DNA from: a virus
Direction: 5' to 3' (one strand)
Virus record (IMG/VR): IMGVR_UViG_3300010883_027071
Coordinates: 1-21,432 of that record
Length of the DNA: 21,432 nt
This document shows, one piece after another, positions 8,421-15,209 of this stretch (position 1 is its first letter; each line of letters opens with the position of its first letter). The notes beneath the pieces were generated by a model, which ran no database searches, was not told the origin of the DNA, and was given only the letters and a program-made list of their open reading frames with translations. The position numbers and the translations under genes were made by a program.

Positions 8421-11378
8421 GTGAGTAATGCAAAAGCGCTGAAAGATGCTATCGCAAAAATAGCTTACTATGGTAATGTTGTGAGTCTAGATGATTTTTA
8501 CCTTAAAGCGATGCAGATGCAATGGATCAACTCACCGTATAGCGACACCGGCGAGCTGGGCGTCGAGATCCCCGCTGATTCATTCTTATTTGAAATGATA
8601 ACTGACATAAGCGACGGAGGTCTTTTTACTAACGAAATAGTGAGTAAGATCGACGTGTTTATGGGCGGTACAGGCGAAGTAGACATGACCGACTGGTCTG
8701 AGGAGAAGAGAGCGCAACACTTCCTTGCGGCAGAAATGTTGAATTCGTCTTTTTGTATCGTGTGTCCGGACGCACTTCCGAGTGATGGAGCAAGTGTTAG
8801 ATTAACGTCAATAACTCTGAATGACATGCTGAAAGAGCAAATCGGCAGTGCGGCTATTTCTCCTACCGCTCCCACCAAAGCATCTCCCAGCCTATCTATA
8901 ATCCAGGTGCTTCCAGCAATGCTAAGTTTTGGTTCGCGAAATACTGGCGCTGTAGAAGTTTTTATGAATATGATTCCCACCTTAGAGTGGACAAGATCAG
9001 TTCCATATTTAGATATCGAACTGATTACTCCTGGGCCGGCGACATCCACGAAAGATGGCAAGGAAACGATAGGGGACGGGATAAGCAACCTTCGCTTCCT
9101 CAAAGGTGTCTCTGAAATTACTGGGCCAGATCTTATAATGGCCCAAGGCGAGACGACTGCCATTGGAGCAATGAATAGCGGTTCTGTTGAGCAATTTTCA
9201 TCTGCTGGAATGGAAATATTCACATCCCCTCAAACCCTAGTGCCGCAGACTGAAGTATATCGCAGCTATGATGAAGTGGGCGCTTTCGCCCAAGGACACG
9301 CCACGAATCCCGAGGGCACAATTTGGCCTGGACAGATGGGAGCAGCTCGGACTGCACCAGTGATCGATCGCATGCGACCATTTATGAGTTTGAATTCGGT
9401 GAATATTAGTATAAAACCCACTCGCGGTATGATGTCTCATAAATCTGCAGAGATAAAACTTACGCTGCACGATCGTTCCAGGCTGGCTGAAATTGGAGCG
9501 CTGGTAAGGCCTTCTGCTTTTGGCCAGACGGAACTTTTGATTGAATGGGGATGGAGCCATCCAGACGCTGAAACCAATAACGGAAGCGATCGAAATGTTT
9601 TTGGACAATTCATTAACGCAAATAGAGTTAAAGAGAAATTTGGGGTTTATAACTCTAAGTATAATTTTAAAGACGATGGCCAAGTCGAAGTAACCCTCAG
9701 CTGTGTAACCAAGGGCGCAGACTCAGTTAACGTTACAAACATAGGCCTCTCTCCAGAAGCAACTTTAAAATATCAAGCTTTAGAAGCGCTTATCGAAGCA
9801 ATCCGCGAGCTTCGGAAGAAAGTTATGGGCCCAGACATGCCAGACATAGCAGGCATGTCAACTATTTCCAATATCAGCCCCACAAATGCGGGAGATATGT
9901 TTTTGGGAGAAAAGTTTGAAGAAATACAGAAATTTCTTAATGATGCTCGTGGTGCGACTGGAGATGTGGCGGCGCTAAAGAAGGCGCTAGAAGACGCAAA
10001 AGAATCCACTTCGACTCTTCAAACTACTATCGCGGGCGTTATTAAGAAAAAAACTGATATAGCTAAGATGACGGGAGATGCATTTTTAAAGCCTCGAGGA
10101 GAGTCTGCAGGATCTACTACACGAAAGCATGATACCCACCCTTCATATCCAAAAGATGGATCTAGTTGGTGTTCTTTTGGAAGGCTAGCTGCGCTTTTTA
10201 TAGGCGCTCCGTTGATGGAGACTAAGCGATTCAATGAAGTCCAGATGATTTTTTATTGCTTTAACGATAAAGCCAGCTTTATGCATGATCAAAATATAGC
10301 CTCTTTTCCGGTAGACCTTGCTGGTAATACTGGATTTGTCAAGCTGTTTGCTGCGTGGCAAGCAGAAAAAATTCAAGTTTCTGTGGCCAGCTTTCTGTCC
10401 TTCATGAACCGTTATTACTTGACTAATATGGCTTCCAAAGCGTATGGGTTTAATAACATCTTCACTAGGGACGAAGATGGAAAGGCTTCTGTGGCAAAAA
10501 ATATCACTGTGAGCCAGCTTTCTTCTAAAAAAGACGACGTATTAAAAAAAGCATATGGACCAGAAGCAGATGTCGCCTTCAAGCTGCCGAGGATAAGGAT
10601 GGCGACCGAATGCATTCCACACATAAAGACCACCGGTGATGAAGAAACAGCAGCGGGATCGGCAGATACGATCTTGAGGCTTCACTTTTATGATGATTCT
10701 GCTGCAAAATACGCCGGGTTGCACGACATTCTGACATCAATTCGAAGCAGTGAAATGGGCGCGGTAAGAAATGCTGCAAATGCAGTTTCTTCTACGAAGG
10801 GGGCTTCAGATTCTAATTGGGCGCAAGTAACGTCTGAATATCAGACCAAGATGGATGGGATGGGGCTTTTAGAGAAGAATAAAGAGGGTGACTATTACAG
10901 CGTGGTTGGAGGGGCTCCAGCGCTGAAGTATTTTATTCGCCAAGCGATGCCTTCCATATTATTCGGCTCTCAAAATTGCGCTATGCAATCTTTGTCGATG
11001 GGTTCCATGCACAATTCAGCCGATACCACTATTCACATGATGAGGGCACAGAGAGAATCTACTTCCGACAGTGGTACTCCCGGCGAACAAGATCGAGGGT
11101 TGCCAATTAGAATGATGCCTATGCAGGCTAGCGGACAAACAATGGGCTGTCCACTGCTTTCCCACGGTCAACAGTTTTTTATAGATATGGGAACGGGGAC
11201 ATCGGCTGATAATGTTTACGCGGTGTCAGGATTAGACCACTCTATCGAGCCCGGTAAATTTACGACAAAATTCAAGCTTATTCCGATCGACGCCTTTGGA
11301 AAATATGAATCCGCAATCAGCCAAGTAAACAAGGCTCTAGGTGTAATAAGTAATGCCGAAGCGGCTGAGAATGAGTGA
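8421..11378 (+). CDS. Large virion protein, probable baseplate hub-like
   Basis: This is a 985-aa protein with GTG start, 3 bases after the LysM gene; the end of that gene (GGGGTG) serves as ribosome site. Residues 341-382 read as a hub-type beta domain: KSAEIKLTLHDRSRLAEI, a loop, then ELLIEWGWSHPD at 371-382. This matches the shape of gp27/gpD-like hubs, where a segment on a named axis is followed by a strand and a 'W/G' turn. Residues ~450-550 are helical and coiled-coil-like (ALEALIEAIRELRKKV, ALKKALEDAKES). The C-terminus has YAVSGLDHSIEPGKF at 933-947, similar to the hub motif of strands around a conserved His. At 985 residues it is far longer than gp27 (about 390) or gpD, so extra domains are inserted. 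The hub role is inferred from motifs and gene order. Confidence 0.58.
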   Translation: MSNAKALKDAIAKIAYYGNVVSLDDFYLKAMQMQWINSPYSDTGELGVEIPADSFLFEMITDISDGGLFTNEIVSKIDVFMGGTGEVDMTDWSEEKRAQHFLAAEMLNSSFCIVCPDALPSDGASVRLTSITLNDMLKEQIGSAAISPTAPTKASPSLSIIQVLPAMLSFGSRNTGAVEVFMNMIPTLEWTRSVPYLDIELITPGPATSTKDGKETIGDGISNLRFLKGVSEITGPDLIMAQGETTAIGAMNSGSVEQFSSAGMEIFTSPQTLVPQTEVYRSYDEVGAFAQGHATNPEGTIWPGQMGAARTAPVIDRMRPFMSLNSVNISIKPTRGMMSHKSAEIKLTLHDRSRLAEIGALVRPSAFGQTELLIEWGWSHPDAETNNGSDRNVFGQFINANRVKEKFGVYNSKYNFKDDGQVEVTLSCVTKGADSVNVTNIGLSPEATLKYQALEALIEAIRELRKKVMGPDMPDIAGMSTISNISPTNAGDMFLGEKFEEIQKFLNDARGATGDVAALKKALEDAKESTSTLQTTIAGVIKKKTDIAKMTGDAFLKPRGESAGSTTRKHDTHPSYPKDGSSWCSFGRLAALFIGAPLMETKRFNEVQMIFYCFNDKASFMHDQNIASFPVDLAGNTGFVKLFAAWQAEKIQVSVASFLSFMNRYYLTNMASKAYGFNNIFTRDEDGKASVAKNITVSQLSSKKDDVLKKAYGPEADVAFKLPRIRMATECIPHIKTTGDEETAAGSADTILRLHFYDDSAAKYAGLHDILTSIRSSEMGAVRNAANAVSSTKGASDSNWAQVTSEYQTKMDGMGLLEKNKEGDYYSVVGGAPALKYFIRQAMPSILFGSQNCAMQSLSMGSMHNSADTTIHMMRAQRESTSDSGTPGEQDRGLPIRMMPMQASGQTMGCPLLSHGQQFFIDMGTGTSADNVYAVSGLDHSIEPGKFTTKFKLIPIDAFGKYESAISQVNKALGVISNAEAAENE

Positions 11379-11396
11379 TAAATAATTTGCTTTTGC

Positions 11397-11425
11397 TTGA
11401 AAATTGCTTTTTATCATGTTATATT
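11397..11425 (+). promoter_or_regulatory. Probable sigma70-like promoter for the polymerase unit
   Basis: A -35 TTGAAA (11397-11402), a 17-base spacer and a -10 TATATT (11420-11425) fill the 52-base gap between the hub-like gene and the polymerase gene. Transcription would begin close to the ATG at 11431, so the mRNA would be almost leaderless. TTGCTT occurs three times in the vicinity (11387, 11393, 11404). Confidence 0.6.
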
Positions 11426-11430
11426 AAAGC

Positions 11431-12618
11431 ATGAAGATCGCCATTCCGCAAAGTCGATTTCTTCGGCAGTTATCTTTAGTCAACCACAAGAATACTTTTA
11501 GCTGGAGAGATCACCCTGAAAAAGACGCTTATATCTTGGGAGATGATTACCACCCCAGGTCTATGACACCAGTTTTCGAGCTGCTTGGAAGTAAAAACTT
11601 CCCTCTTATTCCTGCAGAAGTTCAAGTAGCTTTTTCTTCGCTGGGCGTGGGCAAAGAGAATCTCCCCATTGATGGCGTTCAATCTGATATTAGCATGATT
11701 GCATGCGTTGAGGCAGCATTTAAGCATGCTCATGAGTCACTGAGTGAACTCCAAATGACCGGCTATTTAGATACCTTTATGGAATGCAACAGGACCCTCA
11801 GAAGGCTCCAGAGGGCCCGCATTGATATTAATTCACTTAAGCGTGGAATTGAATCTAAAGAAATTAAAAATGTTTCAGTTGCAAAGGGATTTTTCCCTCA
11901 AAAAGATGGATTTCTATCTCTTTCAGAATATAGCACCACTCGTACATTGACGGGTAGAACGACTATCGTCCGAGGACCTCAGATTTTAACAGCTCCTAAG
12001 CTTATTCGAAAATATCTAACTTCATCTTATCAAGGTGGAAAAATAGCTCAAGTAGATTTTGTATCGCTGGAGCCTCGAGTCGCGATGCAGCTTACTGCAG
12101 ATACTTTGGGACCAGATGTTTATGAATACTTGGCTGAAAAACTTTTTGTTCAGAAAGTTTCTCGGGCAGTTGTTAAGAAATTGGTGCTCTGTGCTGTTTA
12201 TGGAGCTTCAGAATCCACTCTCAAGAAGGGATTACCTGATGGAATTAATATTCAGCAGCTAGTAGAAAAAACCAAAGAGATTTTAAACTACGAGCTTGTA
12301 GTTAATGAGCAATCTAACAATTTTCAAAAAAATGGCACAATTCAAAATTTTTTCGGCCGAATAGTAGAACCGCAACACGCGCGCGATTCTTTATTATATA
12401 ACAACTACATTCAGTCGACAGCAGTTGATGTTGCGCTCTTGGGTTTCGGAAAAATCTTAGATAGAGCTTCAACTCGCGTACGACCAATTTTCTTTATCCA
12501 TGACGCCATGTTAGTCGACCTTCACCCAGACGACATAGAAGAGTTTAAAAAAGTTTCTTCTAGCATAGTTATTGATGGGTTAGGCGAATTTCTGCTTGAT
12601 TTCCAGCTCTTAGGGTGA
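11431..12618 (+). CDS. polA: Minimal family A (PolA-type) DNA polymerase, no exonuclease domain
   Basis: This is a 395-aa DNA polymerase. Motif A is DFVSLEPR with catalytic Asp209 and Glu214. Motif B has Arg245, Lys249 and Tyr257 (SRAVVKKLVLCAVYG). Motif C is IHDAM with His357 and Asp358. TGRTTIVRGPQ before motif A matches the TGR..NLQ region, and YNNYIQSTAVDV matches the QG(S/T)AAD helix. The position of E. coli Phe762 is Leu253. About 208 residues precede motif A, close to the E. coli Klenow polymerase domain alone (about 187), so the 3'-5' exonuclease is missing rather than truncated away. The motif A to B and B to C gaps are shorter than in E. coli, so fingers are reduced. No ribosome site precedes the ATG, and the nearest in-frame Met is at codon ~45, so this start is kept. 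It opens a unit with four small genes. Likely the main or accessory phage replicative polymerase. Confidence 0.9.
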   Translation: MKIAIPQSRFLRQLSLVNHKNTFSWRDHPEKDAYILGDDYHPRSMTPVFELLGSKNFPLIPAEVQVAFSSLGVGKENLPIDGVQSDISMIACVEAAFKHAHESLSELQMTGYLDTFMECNRTLRRLQRARIDINSLKRGIESKEIKNVSVAKGFFPQKDGFLSLSEYSTTRTLTGRTTIVRGPQILTAPKLIRKYLTSSYQGGKIAQVDFVSLEPRVAMQLTADTLGPDVYEYLAEKLFVQKVSRAVVKKLVLCAVYGASESTLKKGLPDGINIQQLVEKTKEILNYELVVNEQSNNFQKNGTIQNFFGRIVEPQHARDSLLYNNYIQSTAVDVALLGFGKILDRASTRVRPIFFIHDAMLVDLHPDDIEEFKKVSSSIVIDGLGEFLLDFQLLG

Positions 12619-12643
12619 TAATTATTACTAATTGGTGTGAGTA

Positions 12644-13150
12644 ATGAACGCAGAAGAATATATTAGAAGTCATATTAGAAAAATTCTTTTAGAGCAAGAG
12701 GAAAAAACTACCTCTTCTAAAAAGAAAAAGAAGGCTAAAAAAGTTAAGTCTGTCGGTGTCGGCAGCGGAAGATTCAGCTTTAGTATATCTGAGGCTGGAG
12801 CATTAGCTAAAGAAGATCCAGGACAGCTAATGAGCAATCTTAAAGTGGGATCTGCTGATAAAAATAAAACCCAGCTTGAAATGTTGAAAAAACTTCTCGA
12901 AGATGCCGCTTCTGGTACAGATGAAATGAGCGAAGTTTTTACTGTTCCTTCTAAGCAGCCAACGGCTAAAGACAAAGATGGAAACGAAGTAGAATCTGTA
13001 GCAATAAAAGTGTCTGTTATACCCATACGCAATGCTCAAAAGTATATTGAACACACTCTCATGGGAGCAACAAACGCTTTTGGAATCAAGTGGAGTAAAA
13101 ATGTTGAAGTCACTAAATCGGGTGACAACGTAGTGGTTTATTTAAAATGA
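12644..13150 (+). CDS. Unknown protein with N-terminal amphipathic helix and lysine-rich patch
   Basis: This is a 168-aa protein with ATG start and a GGTGTGAG ribosome site, 25 bases after the polymerase stop. The N-terminus (MNAEEYIRSHIRKILLEQ) is an amphipathic helix of the kind seen at the start of several T4-like phage virion or scaffold proteins, where it is thought to be a packaging or assembly signal. It is followed by SSKKKKKAKKVK, then a folded-looking region with a helical core and beta-rich end (VAIKVSVIPIRN, VEVTKSGDNVVVYLK). There is no signal peptide or membrane segment and no recognised family. Its stop overlaps the next start (ATGA), so the two are translationally coupled. Confidence 0.72.
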   Translation: MNAEEYIRSHIRKILLEQEEKTTSSKKKKKAKKVKSVGVGSGRFSFSISEAGALAKEDPGQLMSNLKVGSADKNKTQLEMLKKLLEDAASGTDEMSEVFTVPSKQPTAKDKDGNEVESVAIKVSVIPIRNAQKYIEHTLMGATNAFGIKWSKNVEVTKSGDNVVVYLK

Positions 13151-13461
13151 AAATAGAAGAATTATTACGAAAATTTGTGCTTCAAGTCTTGAGCGAAGAA
13201 AAAGATAAAGAAGACAACCTCCTTGGTGAACCTGATCTTTCTAAAGAAGATGAACGAGAAGACGATGGAGAAGAAGCTCACCATGATGAGCAAAACGTTA
13301 CTAGCAATATAGCTGGTTACACACTGCCTTTGGGAGCTTCTAATTCTCCCACTACGCTTAAGCAGCGTGGAGACATTGCGGGCTCAGGATTCGGTGGAGC
13401 AAAACCAGCCAAAAAGAAAAAGAAGAAGAAAGATGATGGCGACAAGGATTGGTATAAGTGA
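13147..13461 (+). CDS. Small charge-segregated protein of unknown function
   Basis: This is a 104-aa protein starting at an ATGA overlap with the previous stop. The N-terminal MKIEELLRKFVLQVLSEEKD is an amphipathic helix like that of its neighbour. A strongly acidic and His-containing middle (EDEREDDGEEAHHDEQ) follows, then IAGYTLPLGASN, and a Gly-rich and polylysine tail (AKKKKKKKDDGDKDWYK). It looks largely disordered. I do not recognise the family. Coupling and the shared N-terminal design suggest the two proteins act together, perhaps as internal virion or scaffold factors; this is inference. Confidence 0.68.
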   Translation: MKIEELLRKFVLQVLSEEKDKEDNLLGEPDLSKEDEREDDGEEAHHDEQNVTSNIAGYTLPLGASNSPTTLKQRGDIAGSGFGGAKPAKKKKKKKDDGDKDWYK

Positions 13462-13745
13462 ACTCATCTTTATTGTTATTGTTATTTTTATTCTCGTGTG
13501 GAGAAACTCAAACCCAGTTAGAAGCTCGGTGCAGTCCAGTGCTTGAAAGAATTTTAGAAATTCAAGACCATAGAGATGTGATTAGAAAAGATTTTCACAT
13601 TAACCGGAAAGACTATGCTTCGGGCCGTCTGAGTTTTCCTATCTGGCAGAAAGAAAAAAGTGTTTGGTTAAGTAAAGAAAATCAATTAGCAGCAGAAGTT
13701 AATGTGCTATATGAGTATTCTTATGAAACCAAATGCTTACAATGA
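13458..13745 (+). CDS. Small predicted lipoprotein
   Basis: This is a 95-aa protein with GTG start at a GTGA overlap with the previous stop, and an AGGA ribosome site at 13445-13448. Residues 2-13 form a short hydrophobic signal (SSLLLLLFLFS) ending in a lipobox, LFSC, with Cys14 as lipidation site. The mature ~82 residues contain Cys25 and Cys93, which could pair, and are charged and helical. Phage lipoproteins include superinfection-exclusion proteins (T5 Llp) and outer-membrane spanins. The lysis role is doubtful because no inner-membrane spanin partner or lysis gene lies next to it. The lipid anchor needs a Gram-negative or other lipoprotein-sorting host. Confidence 0.66.
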   Translation: MNSSLLLLLFLFSCGETQTQLEARCSPVLERILEIQDHRDVIRKDFHINRKDYASGRLSFPIWQKEKSVWLSKENQLAAEVNVLYEYSYETKCLQ

Positions 13746-14185
13746 ATGCAAATTATTTCTTTGAGGCTGGAGATCTAATCGCTGTATTCGGCGGCGAAAT
13801 CGGTAAAGATGGCAAAGCTGCAGATAGGGTATCAATATGCACAGTCATTGCGTGCGGAGAAAAAGACTTGATCGTAGAAGACAAATATACTAAATCTTAT
13901 TCTCGTACAGCATATCACAAAGTGCCTAAGAATATTTGTCACAAGCTTGCGATGAACCCAGAGTTTTTATCTCAAAATCATATACTCGTCCCAAAAGTAG
14001 GCGACCTGGTGTTATCTTATACTAAAGATACTTTTGGAGATGAACAAGCTTCTCAAGTTACAGGTATTCTCTATAAGACAACTTATATTTTGGGGAAACC
14101 GCATAAGTCTACTCTTATTTGCGGTGGCGAAATGAAAGAAGTTTCGCACGATTCTCTTATCGTTTTGCAGAGCAATAAAAAATAA
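13742..14185 (+). CDS. Unknown 147-aa protein, possible internal duplication
   Basis: I chose the ATG at 13742, which overlaps the lipoprotein stop (ATGA), like the neighbouring junctions; an ATG at 13733 in the same frame would add three residues. No clear ribosome site precedes either. The two halves look alike: GDLIAVFGGEIG at residues 10-21 and GDLVLSYTKDTF near 87-98, each followed by a beta-rich ~55-residue stretch. This would fit two SH3-like beta barrels, but the similarity is by eye and weak. There is no signal peptide. It precedes the gp32-like gene by 106 bases. Family unknown. Confidence 0.68.
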   Translation: MNANYFFEAGDLIAVFGGEIGKDGKAADRVSICTVIACGEKDLIVEDKYTKSYSRTAYHKVPKNICHKLAMNPEFLSQNHILVPKVGDLVLSYTKDTFGDEQASQVTGILYKTTYILGKPHKSTLICGGEMKEVSHDSLIVLQSNKK

Positions 14186-14191
14186 TTTATT

Positions 14192-14220
14192 TTGAACATT
14201 TAGTTAGCGGTTGATATTAT
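14192..14220 (+). promoter_or_regulatory. Probable sigma70-like promoter for the gp32-like gene
   Basis: A -35 TTGAAC (14192-14197), a 17-base spacer and a -10 TATTAT (14215-14220) lie in the 106-base gap ahead of the single-strand binding protein gene. A leader of about 65 bases would follow. The promoter shares TGAACAT with the recA gap. The gap is AT-rich, so other -10-like sequences (TATATT at 14241) exist without a matching -35. Confidence 0.5.
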
Positions 14221-14280
14221 TATTATATAGCTTACTTGGCTATATTACTAAGAAATTAGATTTTGCACATTTAAACATTT

Positions 14281-14285
14281 GGAGG
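14281..14285 (+). promoter_or_regulatory. Ribosome binding site fixing the gp32-like start
   Basis: GGAGG sits 6 bases before ATG 14292. The frame is open further upstream to a TTG at 14211, but that start overlaps the promoter and has no ribosome site, and the downstream protein starts in the typical way. Confidence 0.85.
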
Positions 14286-14291
14286 TTAAAA

Positions 14292-15122
14292 ATGGCACTT
14301 GATCTTAACGCAATTCGAGCAAAACTGAATAAACTCTCGGGCAACAACAGCCGGCGAGACTCACTTTGGCGTCCCCAAGAGGGTGAAGAGCACGTAGTAC
14401 GAATCGTTGCTTTTCCCGATAACGATGGCCAGCCCTTTAAGGAGCGCTGGTTCTACTATAACATTGGAAACAATCCTGGCTTGCTAGCTCCGCATCAGTT
14501 TGGCAGTCCCGATCCAATTCAAGAGCTTATCAATGAGCTTCGCTCTGACGGAAATAAAGAGAGCTATGAATTGGCTAAGAAGCTTTATCCTAAGATGAGA
14601 GCTTATGCTGCGGTTGTTGTTCGAGGAGAAGAAGAAAAGGGAATTCGCCTTTGGTCTTTTGGGAAGATGGTATACCAGTCACTTCTTAATATCATGCTAG
14701 ATGAAGATTATGGAGATATCACTGATCTTACTACTGGTCGAGATATCAAGGTTGTTTGTACCAAGCCACCAGGCAGAATGTATGCAGTCACCGATGTTCG
14801 GCCTCGTGGAAAGTCAACCGCGCTCGCAGAAAGTCAAAAGACTGCAAAGGCTTGGATCGATAATATTCCTAATCTAGATGACATTTACTCATGTAAGTCT
14901 TATGATGAACTGGGGAAGATAGTCAACGCTTGGATTGGCGGTGGTGAAGATGCGGGAGATGATGGAACTAGTCGTTCTTCTAAGACTCCGACTCCACCCG
15001 CCGCTACGCCCACGCCAACCGCTACTTCTACAGATTCTGCAGCAGATGATACAGCAGATGATGCAGCAAAGAAGTACTCGAGTTTGGATGATGCTTTTGC
15101 TGATCTAGAAGACGATTTTTAA
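14292..15122 (+). CDS. gp32: Single-stranded DNA binding protein, T4 gp32-like, lacking zinc cysteines
   Basis: This is a 276-aa protein that coats single-stranded DNA in replication and recombination and helps load the RecA and helicase proteins. The N-terminus (MALDLNAIRAKLNKLSG) is a basic cooperative-binding region. Residues ~24-170 form the OB-fold core, with RWFYYN, RIVAFPDND and a KMVYQSLLNIML helix that correspond to the T4 fold. T4 gp32 has a zinc knuckle (one His, three Cys including CPVC); here the equivalent stretch reads NPGLLAPHQFGSPDP and has no Cys. The only cysteines are 156 and 201. A Thr/Pro/Ala linker (~230-250) leads to an acidic C-terminal tail (YSSLDDAFADLEDDF), the usual site for partner proteins. 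It has its own promoter and terminator. T4 gp32 is translationally self-regulated, but I saw no clear operator here. Confidence 0.88.
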   Translation: MALDLNAIRAKLNKLSGNNSRRDSLWRPQEGEEHVVRIVAFPDNDGQPFKERWFYYNIGNNPGLLAPHQFGSPDPIQELINELRSDGNKESYELAKKLYPKMRAYAAVVVRGEEEKGIRLWSFGKMVYQSLLNIMLDEDYGDITDLTTGRDIKVVCTKPPGRMYAVTDVRPRGKSTALAESQKTAKAWIDNIPNLDDIYSCKSYDELGKIVNAWIGGGEDAGDDGTSRSSKTPTPPAATPTPTATSTDSAADDTADDAAKKYSSLDDAFADLEDDF

Positions 15123-15124
15123 AA

Positions 15125-15138
15125 TCTCTGCGCAGAGA
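15125..15138 (+). other. Perfect 14-base palindrome after the gp32-like stop
   Basis: TCTCTGCGCAGAGA is its own reverse complement and starts 2 bases after the stop. As RNA it folds into a 5-bp stem with a GCGC loop; as DNA it could bind a dimeric protein. It is the first of three closely spaced stem-loops before the terminator. Confidence 0.6.
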
Positions 15139-15153
15139 GGGGTATAATTCCCC
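15139..15153 (+). other. Small GGGG/CCCC hairpin
   Basis: GGGG at 15139-15142 pairs with CCCC at 15150-15153 around the loop TATAATT. The loop happens to hold a TATAAT -10-like sequence, but no -35 lies at the right distance, so it is treated as a structural element only. Confidence 0.5.
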
Positions 15154-15155
15154 AA

Positions 15156-15199
15156 GGGCGCCGACGCTATTCTTAGGAATGCATTCGGCGCCCTTTTTT
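15156..15199 (+). terminator. Intrinsic (rho-independent) terminator
   Basis: GGGCGCCGA (15156-15164) pairs perfectly with TCGGCGCCC (15185-15193), a 9-bp GC-rich stem, followed at once by six T (15194-15199). The 20-base interior can pair further (ATTC with GAAT around TTAG, and GC with GC). It ends the gp32-like transcript and separates it from the recA unit. Confidence 0.92.
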
Positions 15200-15209
15200 G
15201 TGTTTAGTC

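Noticed and set aside
11377-11384. GATAAATA resembling the T4 late promoter TATAAATA
   Set aside because: It overlaps the stop of the hub-like gene, is one mismatch off, drives a non-late gene, and no other copy was noticed before the structural genes.
11387-11410. TTGCTT repeats as T4 MotA boxes
   Set aside because: The copy nearest the -10 is only about 9 bases away, closer than the 11-13 bases of T4 middle promoters, and a good -35 is present instead.
14211-14291. Upstream extension of the gp32-like protein from a TTG
   Set aside because: These codons overlap the promoter and leader, lack a ribosome site, and the protein has a normal start at 14292 with GGAGG.
15120-15148. Promoter with TATAAT in the loop at 15143
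   Set aside because: There is no -35-like sequence 16-18 bases upstream, and the box sits in a hairpin loop.
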